Of a stretch of 19,102 nucleotides of DNA, positions 1 to 8,550 are shown in pieces. The DNA comes from Desulfomicrobiaceae bacterium. GTDB lineage: Bacteria; Desulfobacterota; Desulfovibrionia; Desulfovibrionales; Desulfomicrobiaceae. The DNA lies in NCBI GenBank assembly GCA_003530935.1, contig DPEO01000148.1:7628-26729 (forward strand), read 5' to 3'. The position numbers and the translations under genes were made by a program. Every line of letters begins with the position of its first letter. Within the stretch, counting starts at the first letter, position 1. The notes below the pieces were generated by a model. The model saw only the letters and a list, made by a program, of their open reading frames with translations, was not told the DNA's origin and ran no database searches.

Positions 1-332
1 GTAAAAAAGGCCTCTGGAAGGGCGGTATAGATGAGGGTCCCACCAGTAGGCAAAAGAACGTCCAAAAGCGGCCGCATGAGGAGATGAAAGAGATCCTCGG
101 CAAAGCCGTAGCAGGCAAGAAATCCAATACCGATGGCAATGAAGCTCCGCACGAGCCGGTCGCGCAGCTCCTCCAAATGCTGGGTGAAAGTCATCTCCGC
201 ATACCCAGCGGAGGCACCGTCCGCGCCGTCCTCCCCCGCGGAACGCTCTTCTTGGAGACTGGGAGACGGCGGAAGCTCCTCTTGGGGCAAGGCCGGTTCG
301 CGGTCCTCTGCAGAGCGGTGGACCTCGCTCAT
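1..332 (-). CDS. tatC: Sec-independent protein translocase TatC (5' part, cut by window edge)
   Basis: TatC is the multi-spanning membrane receptor that recognises twin-arginine signal peptides and, with TatB/TatA, exports folded proteins. The visible 110 codons contain the conserved TatC start region MTFTQHLEELRDRLVRS (residues 47-63), followed by the first membrane helix (about 64-78) and the first periplasmic loop. Residues 1-46 form an unusual acidic, Pro/Ser-rich N-terminal extension before the family core. The ATG start at 332 has a strong GGAGGAG ribosome binding site 8 nt upstream and overlaps the tatB stop in an ATGA, so the two genes are translationally coupled. A start at Met47 would match the family length better, but I see no comparable ribosome binding site for it. 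The gene continues past position 1. Identification is firm; the exact start is fairly sure. Confidence 0.93.
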   Translation of the reverse strand, partial: MSEVHRSAEDREPALPQEELPPSPSLQEERSAGEDGADGASAGYAEMTFTQHLEELRDRLVRSFIAIGIGFLACYGFAEDLFHLLMRPLLDVLLPTGGTLIYTALPEAFF

Positions 333-676
333 GCCGTTTTCTCCTCCGTGGTTGACGCCGCTGTGGCGGGCGCCGCTGCTTCGGGTGTCGCAGGGGCTGC
401 GGTCGCGACAGGGGCTGAAGCCTCTGCCTCCGGGGCCCCTTGCTGCGGCGCCTTGCCATCCCCGAAAAGCTCTTTGCGGGCGGCCTCGGCCTTGGCCTTT
501 TGCTCCGCGGCCTCGGCTTCCATCTCGATGGTGCGCTTGACGTCGGTGGTCACCCGCCGAAACTCACCCAAGGCCTTCCCGATGGACTTGGCCACATCCG
601 GCAGTTTGGACGGCCCAAGGACAATGAGCGCCACCAACAGAATGACCAGAATCTCTGTGGAACCGATGCCAAACAT
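329..676 (-). CDS. tatB: Sec-independent protein translocase TatB (TatA/B family)
   Basis: This is a small Tat subunit of 115 aa with one N-terminal membrane helix (about residues 6-21), a hinge, an amphipathic helix (about 23-45) and a long charged, Ala/Glu-rich tail. TatB assembles with TatC as the signal-peptide receptor. TatB rather than TatA is indicated by Glu8 in the membrane helix and by the VLGPSKLP hinge with Gly21-Pro22, which match E. coli TatB; TatA usually has FG-KKLP there. The length is between typical TatA and TatB. The start ATG has GGGGAG 6 nt upstream. It lies 12 nt after guaA and overlaps the tatC start by 4 nt. No separate tatA is seen in the window, so this protein could serve both roles or tatA may lie elsewhere. 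Confidence 0.88.
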   Translation of the reverse strand: MFGIGSTEILVILLVALIVLGPSKLPDVAKSIGKALGEFRRVTTDVKRTIEMEAEAAEQKAKAEAARKELFGDGKAPQQGAPEAEASAPVATAAPATPEAAAPATAASTTEEKTA

Positions 677-688
677 ACACGCTCCCCG

Positions 689-2230
689 TTATTCCCACTC
701 AATGGTGCTCGGCGGTTTGGACGAGATGTCGTAGACTACACGATTGACGCCCTTGACCTCGTTGATGATGCGCGTGGACATACGCGCCAAAATTTCGCTG
801 GGCAGCCGCGTCCAGTCCGCAGTCATGGCATCGAGAGAATCCACGATGCGCAAGGCCACCACATGCTCGTAGGTGCGTTCGTCCCCCATGACCCCGACGG
901 TCTTCAAAGGCAGCAGCACGGCAAAGCCCTGCCATACCTTGGAATACCAACCGGATGCCGCAAGCTCGTGCTGCACGATACGATCCGCCTGACGTAGGAT
1001 CTCCAAGCGTTCATGGGTGACTTCGCCGATGATGCGAATGGCCAGTCCAGGCCCCGGGAAGGGATGCCGCCAAATGATAAAATCCGGCAATCCCAGCTCC
1101 TGAGCCACCTTGCGCACCTCGTCCTTGAAGAGCTCGCGCAGCGGCTCCACGAGCTCCAACGCCATGGTTTCCGGAAGTCCGCCCACGTTGTGATGACTCT
1201 TGATGACCGCCGAGGGGCCCTTGAAGCTCACGGACTCGATGACATCAGGATAGAGAGTGCCTTGTGCCAAGAAGCGCACGCCTTCGATCTTACGCGCCTC
1301 GGCCTCGAACACCTCGATAAAGGTATGGCCGATGATCTTGCGTTTGCGCTCCGGATCTTCCACGCCCGCCAGGCGGGAAAGAAACGTCTTCTGCGCCTGC
1401 ACGTAGTGGAGATTCAAGTCGAAATGGCGCTGCAAATAGCCGATGACTTCATCCCCTTCCCCGGCACGCAAAAGCCCGTTGTCCACAAAGATGCAATGCA
1501 GGCGCTTGCCGATGGCGCGGGACAGCAGCACCGCCGCCACCGTGGAGTCGATGCCGCCGGACAGACCGCAGACCACCTGGGCGTCGCCAATGCGCTCTTT
1601 GGCCGCACGGATGGCCTCTTCCACGAACGAGGCCATGGTCCAGGAGGCGGAGAGTCCTGCCACCTCGAAGAGGAAGTTGCGCAGGATATCGCTTCCCCGC
1701 TCGGAGTGGGCCACCTCGGGATGGAACTGCAAGGCGTACAGACGGCGCTCCATGCACGCCATGGAGGCGACCGCCACCGCCGGCGTGCTGGCGGCCACGA
1801 CAAACCCCGGCGGCACCTGAAGCACGGTATCGCCATGGGACATCCACACCGTAAGCGGCTGTTCTTCGATGCCGGCCCACAGCGGACACGAGGCCGCGAA
1901 AGAGAGCTCGCTGCGGCCGTACTCCCGGTCCGTGGCAGGGGTCACCTGTCCACCCAAGAGTTTGGCCATGAGCTGCATGCCGTAGCAGATGCCGAGCACC
2001 GGCACGCCCATCTCGAACACGTGCGGGTCGATGGTCGGCGCATCCGGCGCATGGACCGAGGCCGGCCCGCCGGAAAGGATGATGGCCGCAGGGTGCATGG
2101 CGGCGATCTCCGCCAAGGGGACCGTACACGGATGAATCTCCGAATACACCCCGGCTTCACGCACCCGCCGGGCAATGAGCTGGGTATATTGGGAGCCAAA
2201 ATCAATGATGACAACTTTCTGCATATCCAT
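689..2230 (-). CDS. guaA: GMP synthase (glutamine-hydrolysing)
   Basis: GuaA makes GMP from XMP, ATP and glutamine in the cytoplasm, the last step of de novo guanine nucleotide synthesis. At 513 aa it has the full family length. The N-terminal class I glutamine amidotransferase domain (about 5-190) shows nucleophile Cys82 in GICYGMQL and the His170/Glu172 pair in FHPEV. The ATP pyrophosphatase domain follows, with P-loop SGGIDS at 224-229. The C-terminal dimerisation domain ends in the conserved KPPSTIEWE. The start ATG has GGGAG 6 nt upstream. It lies 12 nt downstream of guaB, the preceding enzyme of the pathway, and 12 nt upstream of tatB. All catalytic residues are present, so it should be active. 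Confidence 0.98.
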   Translation of the reverse strand: MDMQKVVIIDFGSQYTQLIARRVREAGVYSEIHPCTVPLAEIAAMHPAAIILSGGPASVHAPDAPTIDPHVFEMGVPVLGICYGMQLMAKLLGGQVTPATDREYGRSELSFAASCPLWAGIEEQPLTVWMSHGDTVLQVPPGFVVAASTPAVAVASMACMERRLYALQFHPEVAHSERGSDILRNFLFEVAGLSASWTMASFVEEAIRAAKERIGDAQVVCGLSGGIDSTVAAVLLSRAIGKRLHCIFVDNGLLRAGEGDEVIGYLQRHFDLNLHYVQAQKTFLSRLAGVEDPERKRKIIGHTFIEVFEAEARKIEGVRFLAQGTLYPDVIESVSFKGPSAVIKSHHNVGGLPETMALELVEPLRELFKDEVRKVAQELGLPDFIIWRHPFPGPGLAIRIIGEVTHERLEILRQADRIVQHELAASGWYSKVWQGFAVLLPLKTVGVMGDERTYEHVVALRIVDSLDAMTADWTRLPSEILARMSTRIINEVKGVNRVVYDISSKPPSTIEWE

Positions 2231-2242
2231 GCCACGCTCCCG

Positions 2243-3703
2243 TCAGTACGATTCCACCCGGTAATTGGGGGCCTCTTTGGTGATGATCACATCGTGCACG
2301 TGGCTTTCCCGCAGACCCGCAACGGAGATCTCCACGAAACGGGCCTTTTCTTGCAAGGAGGGGATGTCTGCGGCGCCCACATAGCCCATGCCCGAGCGCA
2401 CGCCGCCCACCAGTTGATCGATGGTGTCCATGACCGAGCCCTTGTACGGCACGCGCCCCACGATGCCCTCGGGCACCAGCTTCTTGGATCCTTCCTGGAA
2501 GTAGCGGTCGCTGCTGCCTTCCTTCATGGCGTCAATAGAGCCCATGCCACGATAAATCTTGTAGGTGCGGCCTTGATAGAGAATGGTCTCGCCAGGGCTC
2601 TCGTCCGTACCGGCGAACATGGAACCCATCATCACCGTATCCGCCCCAGCCACCAAGGCCTTGACCACGTCGCCCGAAAACTTGATGCCGCCGTCGGCGA
2701 TGCAGTGGCGGCCAAATTCCCGGCAGGCCCGTGAGCACTCCATGATGGCGGTGATCTGCGGGACTCCAACTCCGGCGACGATGCGGGTGGTGCAGATGGA
2801 CCCCGGACCAATGCCGACTTTCACCGCGTCCGCACCGGCCTCGAGCAAGGCCCGAGCCCCGGCGTAGGTGGCGACATTGCCGGCGACGAGCTGCACCTGC
2901 GGCCAAGCGGCCTTGATGGCCCGCACTCCTTCGAGGATGTTGCGGGAGTGGCCGTGGGCGGAATCCAGCACCAGCACGTCCACTCCGGCCTTGATGAGCG
3001 CCTCGGCCCGCGCAAGCCCCGCCTGCCCCACGCCGATGGCCGCCCCCACCCGCAGCCGACCATGGGAATCTTTGCAGGCATTGGGATATTTGCGAATCTT
3101 ATCAATGTCCTTAATGGTCAGAAGGCCGCGTAGCTTGTTGGTCTCGTCCACCACCAGCAGCTTTTCGATACGATTTTCATGCAGGTGCCGCTTGGCTTCG
3201 TCCAGCGAGATGCCCATGGGCACAGTGACCAGATTCTGGCTCGTCATCACCGCATGCACCGGGGTGGTCAAGTCCGTGACAAAACGCACGTCACGGTTGG
3301 TGATGATGCCCACCAATCGGTCCTCCTCCACCACCGGCAGGCCGGAGATGCGATACTCGCGCATGAGCTCCAGCACATGCTCCACCGTATCGTTGGGAGC
3401 CACGGTGATGGGGTCGAGGATCATGCCGGACTCCGACTTCTTGACCTTCAGGACCTCCAAGACCTGCCGCTCCACCGGCATGTTTTTGTGGATGATGCCA
3501 ATGCCGCCAGCCCGCGCCAGGGAGATGGCCATGCGCGACTCCGTCACCGTATCCATGGCCGCGCTGAGAAACGGAATGTTCAAACGGATCTCCCGAGTCA
3601 GCCACGTGCCGATGTCTACGGCATCGGGCAGCACCTCGGAGTAATCCGGCACCAACAGTACATCATCAAAGGTGAGCGCCTTGCCCAATATTTTTTCCGA
3701 CAT
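2243..3703 (-). CDS. guaB: IMP dehydrogenase
   Basis: GuaB oxidises IMP to XMP with NAD+, the committed step toward guanine nucleotides. The 486-aa protein is an (alpha/beta)8 barrel interrupted by a tandem CBS pair (about residues 90-205), which usually senses adenine/guanine nucleotides. The catalytic loop GPGSICTTR carries Cys304. Downstream are the GMGS and SSDRYFQ segments (mobile flap region) and the EG-VPYKGSV motif. I chose the ATG at 3703 because GGAAG lies 8 nt upstream. An in-frame ATG at 3718 would add MEAKS but has no good ribosome binding site. The gene starts 18 nt after livF ends and is 12 nt ahead of guaA, so it sits inside a long operon rather than at its head. Confidence 0.97.
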   Translation of the reverse strand: MSEKILGKALTFDDVLLVPDYSEVLPDAVDIGTWLTREIRLNIPFLSAAMDTVTESRMAISLARAGGIGIIHKNMPVERQVLEVLKVKKSESGMILDPITVAPNDTVEHVLELMREYRISGLPVVEEDRLVGIITNRDVRFVTDLTTPVHAVMTSQNLVTVPMGISLDEAKRHLHENRIEKLLVVDETNKLRGLLTIKDIDKIRKYPNACKDSHGRLRVGAAIGVGQAGLARAEALIKAGVDVLVLDSAHGHSRNILEGVRAIKAAWPQVQLVAGNVATYAGARALLEAGADAVKVGIGPGSICTTRIVAGVGVPQITAIMECSRACREFGRHCIADGGIKFSGDVVKALVAGADTVMMGSMFAGTDESPGETILYQGRTYKIYRGMGSIDAMKEGSSDRYFQEGSKKLVPEGIVGRVPYKGSVMDTIDQLVGGVRSGMGYVGAADIPSLQEKARFVEISVAGLRESHVHDVIITKEAPNYRVESY

Positions 3704-3721
3704 AGATTTCGCTTCCATGGT

Positions 3722-4426
3722 TCAAATACCGAGATATGCCTTGCGCACCTCTTCGTTGGTGAGCAGGGCGTGCGCCGAATCTTCCATCGTGATCCGGCCG
3801 TTTTCCATCACATAGCCCCGATGCGCGATCTTCAGGGCCTGGTGGGCATTTTGCTCCACCAAAAATACCGTGGTTCCGCTTTCATTGACCTTGCGGATAA
3901 TGGCAAAAATCTGCTGGATCACGATGGGGGCAAGTCCCAAAGACGGCTCATCGAGAAGCAGCAGCCGCGGCCGCGCCATAAGCGCGCGGGAGATGGCAAG
4001 CATCTGCTGCTCACCGCCGGACAGGGTGCCCCCGAGCTGCCGCCGCCGTTCGGCCAAGATGGGGAAGAGTTCAAAGACGTAATCGAGGTCTTGGGCAATG
4101 CCGGCCGTGTCGCTGCGCAAAAACGCCCCCAGCTCCAAATTCTCCATGACCGTCATCTCCGGGAAGATGAGCCGGCCTTCAGGCACCTGCGAAATCCCCA
4201 ACGCTACGATGCGATCCGGCCGCAGGGTATGGATAGGACGGCCCTCGAAGAGCACTTCTCCGCGCCGCGGCGGGGTGGCGCCGCAAATGGACATCAGCGT
4301 CGTCGTCTTGCCCGCGCCATTGGCACCGATAAGCGTGACAATCTCCCCTTTGCGAATGGAAAGGGAAACGTCATGCAGGGCTTGGATATTGCCGTAAAAC
4401 GTGCACACCCCTTTGAGTTCAAGCAT
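3722..4426 (-). CDS. livF: Branched-chain amino acid ABC transporter ATPase LivF
   Basis: LivF is one of two cytoplasmic ATPases that power high-affinity leucine/isoleucine/valine uptake. The 234-aa protein has Walker A GANGAGKTT (34-42), signature LSGGEQQ, Walker B LLLLDEP and the LivF-typical SLGLAPIVIQQIF stretch after it. It begins MLELKGVCTFYG. I chose this ATG because GGAGGTGG sits just upstream with about 5 nt spacing. A further ATG at 4441 (MGRWS extension) is less likely. The gene overlaps the 3' end of livG by 8 nt, so translation is coupled. It is the last transporter gene before guaB. Confidence 0.96.
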   Translation of the reverse strand: MLELKGVCTFYGNIQALHDVSLSIRKGEIVTLIGANGAGKTTTLMSICGATPPRRGEVLFEGRPIHTLRPDRIVALGISQVPEGRLIFPEMTVMENLELGAFLRSDTAGIAQDLDYVFELFPILAERRRQLGGTLSGGEQQMLAISRALMARPRLLLLDEPSLGLAPIVIQQIFAIIRKVNESGTTVFLVEQNAHQALKIAHRGYVMENGRITMEDSAHALLTNEEVRKAYLGI

Positions 4427-5207
4427 GCTCCACCTCCCCAAGATAGGCCTTGATGACCCGGGGGTCGTGGCTCACTGCTTCCGGTGTGCCTTCGGCAATG
4501 AGGCAACCATATTCCATGACGTAAATACGTTCCGAAATGGACATCACCATACTCATGTCGTGCTCGATGAGCAAAATCGTCAGACCAAATTGATCGCGGA
4601 TCTGAAGCACCAAGTCCTTGAGGGCGGCGGTCTCCTGGGGATTCATGCCCGCCGCCGGCTCATCGAGCAAAAGCAAGCGGGGCTCCGTGGCCAGGGCGCG
4701 GGCGATTTCCAAACGGCGCTGCTGGCCATACGGGAGGTTGGCCGCCAGCTCGTTGTACCAACGGTGCAGCCCCAATGCCTTGAGAAGCGCATAGCTCTTC
4801 TCGACGATTTCCGCCTCCTCTCGGCGCACCCAACCCGGCCGAAACACAGCGCCAAAAATGCCCGCCTTGGTGCGGCAATGGCGGGCCACCATGACGTTTT
4901 CCAAAACACTCATGTTCTGGAACAGCCGAATATTCTGAAAGGTGCGGGCCATGCCCAAGGCAGTGACGGCGTTGGGCTTCATGCCGCTGATACGCAGCGG
5001 CGCACTGCCCCTGGGGGTGAAATACACCTCCCCTTCCGTGGGCTTGTAGATGCTCGTCACACAATTGAAAAACGTTGTCTTGCCCGCGCCATTGGGACCG
5101 ATGAGGGAGACGATCTCCCCATCGCGCACCACGACGGTCACGTCGTTCAAGGCGCGCAGCCCTCCAAAGTTCATGGACACGGAACGGACATCCAAAACCG
5201 ATTCCAT
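4419..5207 (-). CDS. livG: Branched-chain amino acid ABC transporter ATPase LivG
   Basis: LivG is the second ATPase of the Liv importer. The 262-aa protein has Walker A GPNGAGKTT (37-45), the signature-like segment LPYGQQRRLEIARAL and Walker B LLLLDEPAAGMNP. It also has the extra helical insert after the Q-loop (GMARTFQNIRLF and the following basic stretch) that marks LivG against LivF. The C-terminus has the switch His (LLIEHDMS) and ends AYLGEVEHA. The ATG is preceded by GGAG 8 nt upstream and lies 3 nt after the livM stop. Start and family assignment agree with normal length. Confidence 0.96.
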   Translation of the reverse strand: MESVLDVRSVSMNFGGLRALNDVTVVVRDGEIVSLIGPNGAGKTTFFNCVTSIYKPTEGEVYFTPRGSAPLRISGMKPNAVTALGMARTFQNIRLFQNMSVLENVMVARHCRTKAGIFGAVFRPGWVRREEAEIVEKSYALLKALGLHRWYNELAANLPYGQQRRLEIARALATEPRLLLLDEPAAGMNPQETAALKDLVLQIRDQFGLTILLIEHDMSMVMSISERIYVMEYGCLIAEGTPEAVSHDPRVIKAYLGEVEHA

Positions 5208-5210
5208 CGA

Positions 5211-6425
5211 CTATTCTCCACTAAGCTCAAGTTCCCGGTCCACGATGCGGTACTGCTTGCTTCGCGCAGGGATCATGCCTTGAGGACGAAAGACCATCAT
5301 AAGGACCATGGCTGCCGCAAAGAGGATCATCCGATATTCCGAGAAGGCGCGCATATACTCTGGAAGCAGCACCAAAAAGGCGGCGCCGAGAATGACGCCC
5401 CAATTGGATCCCATGCCTCCCAACACCACAATGGAGAGGATGATGGCGGATTCGAAAAACGTAAAACTGGCCGGGTTGATGAACGTGGTCTTGGCGGCAA
5501 AGATGACGCCGGCAAACCCTGCCCAAGCCGTCCCCAATCCAAAGGCCATGAGCTTCACACCGACACGATCGATCCCCATTGCTTCACAGGCGATCTCGTC
5601 TTCACGCAGCGCCTGGAGCGCACGACCTACACGAGAGTCCTTCAAGCGCTCCGCCACCACGAAGGTCACCAACACCGCCACGAATACAATATAGTAAATG
5701 TAGATGTTGGTTCCAGCAACCGTCATTTCCTGACCGAAGAACCCGGGACGGTCGATATTGGAAATTCCCGAAGGTCCACCCGTCAGGTCGCTCCAATTTT
5801 CCAGCACCAATCGGACGATCTCCCCAAAGCCGAGGGTGACGATGGCGAGATAGTCGCCCCGCAGCCGCAATACCGGAAAGGCAAGCAACACCCCGGCCAC
5901 AGCGGCGAGCACGCCCCCCATGGGCAGCACGGTCCAAAAACCCCATCCAAAGTAATGATTGAGCAACGCATAGGCATAGGCACCGATGGCATAGAAAGCG
6001 GCATACCCCAGAAAAAGCAGCCCAGCTACGCCCACCACGATGTTGAGCCCAATACCCAGCATCACATAAAGAAAGAAGGAAATGAGGATATTGGTCTGAT
6101 AGGTGGAGACCAGCCAGGGGATGCCCATGAAGACCACCAGGAGCGCTGCACCCAACGTGCGCGTCACAACCGGGGAATCCCAGACGCGGACGGAGCGCTC
6201 CCCCGCGCCAGAGGCCGCATTGGCCAGCATGGTTTCCCGCCGGACAAGAGCCCAGCGCCACACTGCCGAAAGCACAAAAGCGCCGACACCCACGATCGCA
6301 AGATTCGCCCACCGCCACTGGATGGTGTTCTCAATGGTATTCACCCGCACCGCCACCAAAGGAAAGGTGAGGACCATGAACCACAGGCTGACGCCCAACG
6401 ATTTGAAAAATTCGCGTGCCACCAT
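5211..6425 (-). CDS. livM: Branched-chain amino acid ABC transporter permease LivM
   Basis: LivM is one of the two inner-membrane permeases of the Liv importer. At 404 aa it is the long form of the family, like the enterobacterial protein. Two extra N-terminal membrane helices (about 8-28 and 42-64) and a linker precede the conserved permease core, which starts near residue 100. Recognisable core segments are GLNIVVGVAGLLFLGYAAF, LRGDYLAIVTLGFGEIVR and LTGGPSGI, followed by the C-terminal helices ending near RPQGMIP. The start is two nt after the livH stop, with only a GGAAAAA purine run upstream, so it probably depends on translation from livH. Confidence 0.95.
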   Translation of the reverse strand: MVAREFFKSLGVSLWFMVLTFPLVAVRVNTIENTIQWRWANLAIVGVGAFVLSAVWRWALVRRETMLANAASGAGERSVRVWDSPVVTRTLGAALLVVFMGIPWLVSTYQTNILISFFLYVMLGIGLNIVVGVAGLLFLGYAAFYAIGAYAYALLNHYFGWGFWTVLPMGGVLAAVAGVLLAFPVLRLRGDYLAIVTLGFGEIVRLVLENWSDLTGGPSGISNIDRPGFFGQEMTVAGTNIYIYYIVFVAVLVTFVVAERLKDSRVGRALQALREDEIACEAMGIDRVGVKLMAFGLGTAWAGFAGVIFAAKTTFINPASFTFFESAIILSIVVLGGMGSNWGVILGAAFLVLLPEYMRAFSEYRMILFAAAMVLMMVFRPQGMIPARSKQYRIVDRELELSGE

Positions 6426-6427
6426 GA

Positions 6428-7336
6428 CTATACTTTTTCCACCTTGGCCTTGCCCATGATGCCGGAAGGCCGAAAAATGAGAAAGATCACCAGCAACGAA
6501 AAGGCAAAGACGTCTTCATAGTCGCTGGAAATATACCCTGCGCCGAAACTCTCGGAGAGCCCCAAAAACAAGCCTCCCAACATAGCGCCAGGAAGCGAAC
6601 CGATCCCGCCCAACACAGCCGCAGTAAAGGCTTTGATCCCTGCGAGAAACCCTATGGCAAAGTTCACCATGCCCACATGGGAGGCAATGAGCACCCCGCC
6701 CACCGCGGCCAAGGCGGAGCCGATGATGAAGGTCACCGAAATCACCCGGTCTGCGTCGATACCGAGCAGCATCGCCATCTTGCGATTCTGAGCCGTGGCC
6801 CGCATGGCTTTCCCCATTTTGGTGTATTTGATGAACAGGGTAAGACCGGCCATGAGCACCGCGCTCACCACGACGATGAGAAAATCCGAAGAGGCGAAAA
6901 TATGGGCGATGGGCTCAAGGAAGGCAAACTCCGGGATCAAGGACGGGAATGGGACAAAGTCCGAAGTCTGCACCAAGATGACATAGTTCTGCAAAAAGAG
7001 CGACATGCCAATGGCGGAGATCAAAGGAGAAAGCCTGCCTGCTTGACGCAAGGGCTTATAGGCGATCTTCTCAATAGTATAGCCGTACCCAGCACAGTAG
7101 ATCATGGAAACCAGCACCGCCAACACCAAAATGGCCGGGAGAGGAAATCCCATGGTCCCTAAAATTCCCGCAACGATAAGACCCGTAAAGGCCCCGATCA
7201 TATAAATTTCGCCATGTGCAAAATTGATGAGTTCAATAATACCGTACACCATGGTGTAGCCGATAGCGATCAGGGCGTAGATGGAGCCGCGGGTGAGTCC
7301 GCTCAAAAAGAGTTCAAAAAAATATTGTACATCCAT
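6428..7336 (-). CDS. livH: Branched-chain amino acid ABC transporter permease LivH
   Basis: LivH is the partner permease of LivM. The 302-aa protein has about eight hydrophobic segments and the family hallmarks GSIYALIAIGYTMVYGI and INFAHGEIYMIGAF near the N-terminus. The later motif AVLGGIGSLPGAMLGG belongs to the loop contacting the ATPases. Its C-terminus ends LIFRPSGIMGKAKVEKV. The ATG has AGGAA 8 nt upstream. It is separated from livJ by 104 bp containing a strong hairpin, and is followed at once by livM. Confidence 0.96.
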   Translation of the reverse strand: MDVQYFFELFLSGLTRGSIYALIAIGYTMVYGIIELINFAHGEIYMIGAFTGLIVAGILGTMGFPLPAILVLAVLVSMIYCAGYGYTIEKIAYKPLRQAGRLSPLISAIGMSLFLQNYVILVQTSDFVPFPSLIPEFAFLEPIAHIFASSDFLIVVVSAVLMAGLTLFIKYTKMGKAMRATAQNRKMAMLLGIDADRVISVTFIIGSALAAVGGVLIASHVGMVNFAIGFLAGIKAFTAAVLGGIGSLPGAMLGGLFLGLSESFGAGYISSDYEDVFAFSLLVIFLIFRPSGIMGKAKVEKV

Positions 7337-7440
7337 GAATAGATTTCCTGAAAAACAGCGCTACATGAAGAAAAAACGCTCACCGTGAAATGATGAGCAG
7401 AATGCGGAGGGCGGGAGTATCTCCCGCCCTCAGGAAGCGA
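7337..7440. other. livJ-livH intergenic region
   Basis: This 104-bp gap is the second longest in the minus-strand block. It contains the hairpin at 7407-7431 close behind the livJ stop, then an AT-richer stretch with T-runs leading to the livH ribosome binding site. I see no convincing separate promoter for livH, and no open reading frame with a ribosome binding site. Confidence 0.6.
7407..7431 (-). terminator. Intercistronic stem-loop between livJ and livH (attenuator or mRNA stabiliser)
   Basis: A perfect 11-bp GC-rich inverted repeat (GAGGGCGGGAG / CTCCCGCCCTC) with a 3-nt loop begins 9 nt after the livJ stop codon. On the transcribed (minus) strand no T-run follows directly, so it is not a canonical intrinsic terminator. 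Structures of this kind behind a binding-protein gene usually stop 3' exonucleases or cause partial termination. Either would raise binding-protein output above the permease and ATPase genes. The structure is seen directly; the role is inferred. Confidence 0.65.
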
Positions 7441-8550
7441 CTACTTCATTTCCACGTACTTGCCGTTTTGCACTTGGTACATGGAGAAGCCGACCCCCTC
7501 GGCGTCGCCGCGGGTATCAAATTTGATCGTCCCCACCGGGGTCTCCACCAGGTCCGAGCGCATGACCTTGGCCATGGCGTCAAAATCCGTGGAACCTGCC
7601 TTGGCGACAGCGTTTACGGCAGCCAGCATGGCGGCATAAGCGGAATCGAAGAACGCACCCGGATCCGTGCCGAACATGGCCTTGTGGGCTTCGATGGCTT
7701 CTTTGTTCAGAGCCAGGCCGGAAACATCCTTGGGACCAGAGGCATAAACGCCCTCGGCATCCTTACCGGCCACCTTGATGAAGGTGTCATCCTTCACGCC
7801 GTCATCGGAGATGAAATGCACGTCGATGCGTTTCTTCTTGATCTGGGAGACAAGCTTGGAGGCCTCCGGATGGTAGCCGCCGAACATCACCGTGTCCGCA
7901 CCGGACTGCCGGATCTTCTGCACCACGGCAGAGTAGTCCACCGCGCCAGGGGTAATCCCTTCAAAAAGCACGACCTGGGCCTTGCCGCCTTCTTCGATGA
8001 ACTTCTTGGCAAACTCCGCGTAGCCCTTGCCGTAGTCCCCCTTGTCATGGAGCACGGCAATTTTCTTGGCCCCAAGTTTGCCCACCGCAAAGTCCACACC
8101 CAGTTTGGCCTGAGCATCGTCCGAAGCAATGGTGCGGAAGAACGTGGGATACTGGCCGCTCTGGGTGAGCTCGGGGTTGGTGGCGGAGGGCGAGATGACC
8201 ATCACCTTGGCTTCGGTATAAATGGGCAGTGCCGCCTTGGTCGCTCCCGAACAGATATGGCCGATGACCACCTTGGCACCATCGGAGACCAACTTAGTGG
8301 CAACATTGGTGGCGAGCTCTGGTTTGCACTGATCGTCCTGCACCACGAGCTCGATCTGCTTCCCGTTGATCCCCCCTTTGTCATTGACCTGCTTGGCCAC
8401 GATCTTGGCGGCATTCACCGTGGGCAGACCGTACGACGCCAAGTCTCCGGTGTGGGCCCCGGCCACGCCAATTTTGATGGTGTCGGCACTGGCTGCGCCG
8501 GCAAAGGCCAGGCACACGGCCACCACGAAACTGGAAATCTTTCCTTTCAT
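7441..8550 (-). CDS. livJ: Branched-chain amino acid ABC transporter periplasmic binding protein LivJ-like
   Basis: This 369-aa protein is the periplasmic solute receptor of the Liv importer (type I periplasmic binding fold). Residues 1-22 form a Sec signal peptide with cleavage after AASA; the mature protein starts DTIKIGVAG. Removing it places the two Cys at mature positions 53 and 78, as in the E. coli Leu/Ile/Val-binding protein, where they form a disulfide. The segments VIGHICSGATKAALPIY and SPSATNPELT carry ligand-contact residues typical of the family. I chose the ATG at 8550 because GGAGG lies just upstream; an in-frame ATG at 8562 would overlap that site. The exact ligand within the hydrophobic amino acids cannot be told from sequence alone. 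Confidence 0.95.
   Translation of the reverse strand: MKGKISSFVVAVCLAFAGAASADTIKIGVAGAHTGDLASYGLPTVNAAKIVAKQVNDKGGINGKQIELVVQDDQCKPELATNVATKLVSDGAKVVIGHICSGATKAALPIYTEAKVMVISPSATNPELTQSGQYPTFFRTIASDDAQAKLGVDFAVGKLGAKKIAVLHDKGDYGKGYAEFAKKFIEEGGKAQVVLFEGITPGAVDYSAVVQKIRQSGADTVMFGGYHPEASKLVSQIKKKRIDVHFISDDGVKDDTFIKVAGKDAEGVYASGPKDVSGLALNKEAIEAHKAMFGTDPGAFFDSAYAAMLAAVNAVAKAGSTDFDAMAKVMRSDLVETPVGTIKFDTRGDAEGVGFSMYQVQNGKYVEMK

Noticed and set aside
3704..3718. Extended guaB start (MEAKS)
   Set aside because: Poor ribosome binding site, whereas GGAAG sits 8 nt before the ATG at 3703; the family usually starts just before the KALTFDDVLL segment.
1013..6521. Long plus-strand open frames opposite guaA, guaB and the liv genes (up to 706 codons)
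   Set aside because: They are antisense to well-identified genes, have His/Arg/Gln-rich composition without domains, and lack ribosome binding sites; in GC-rich DNA such shadow frames are expected.
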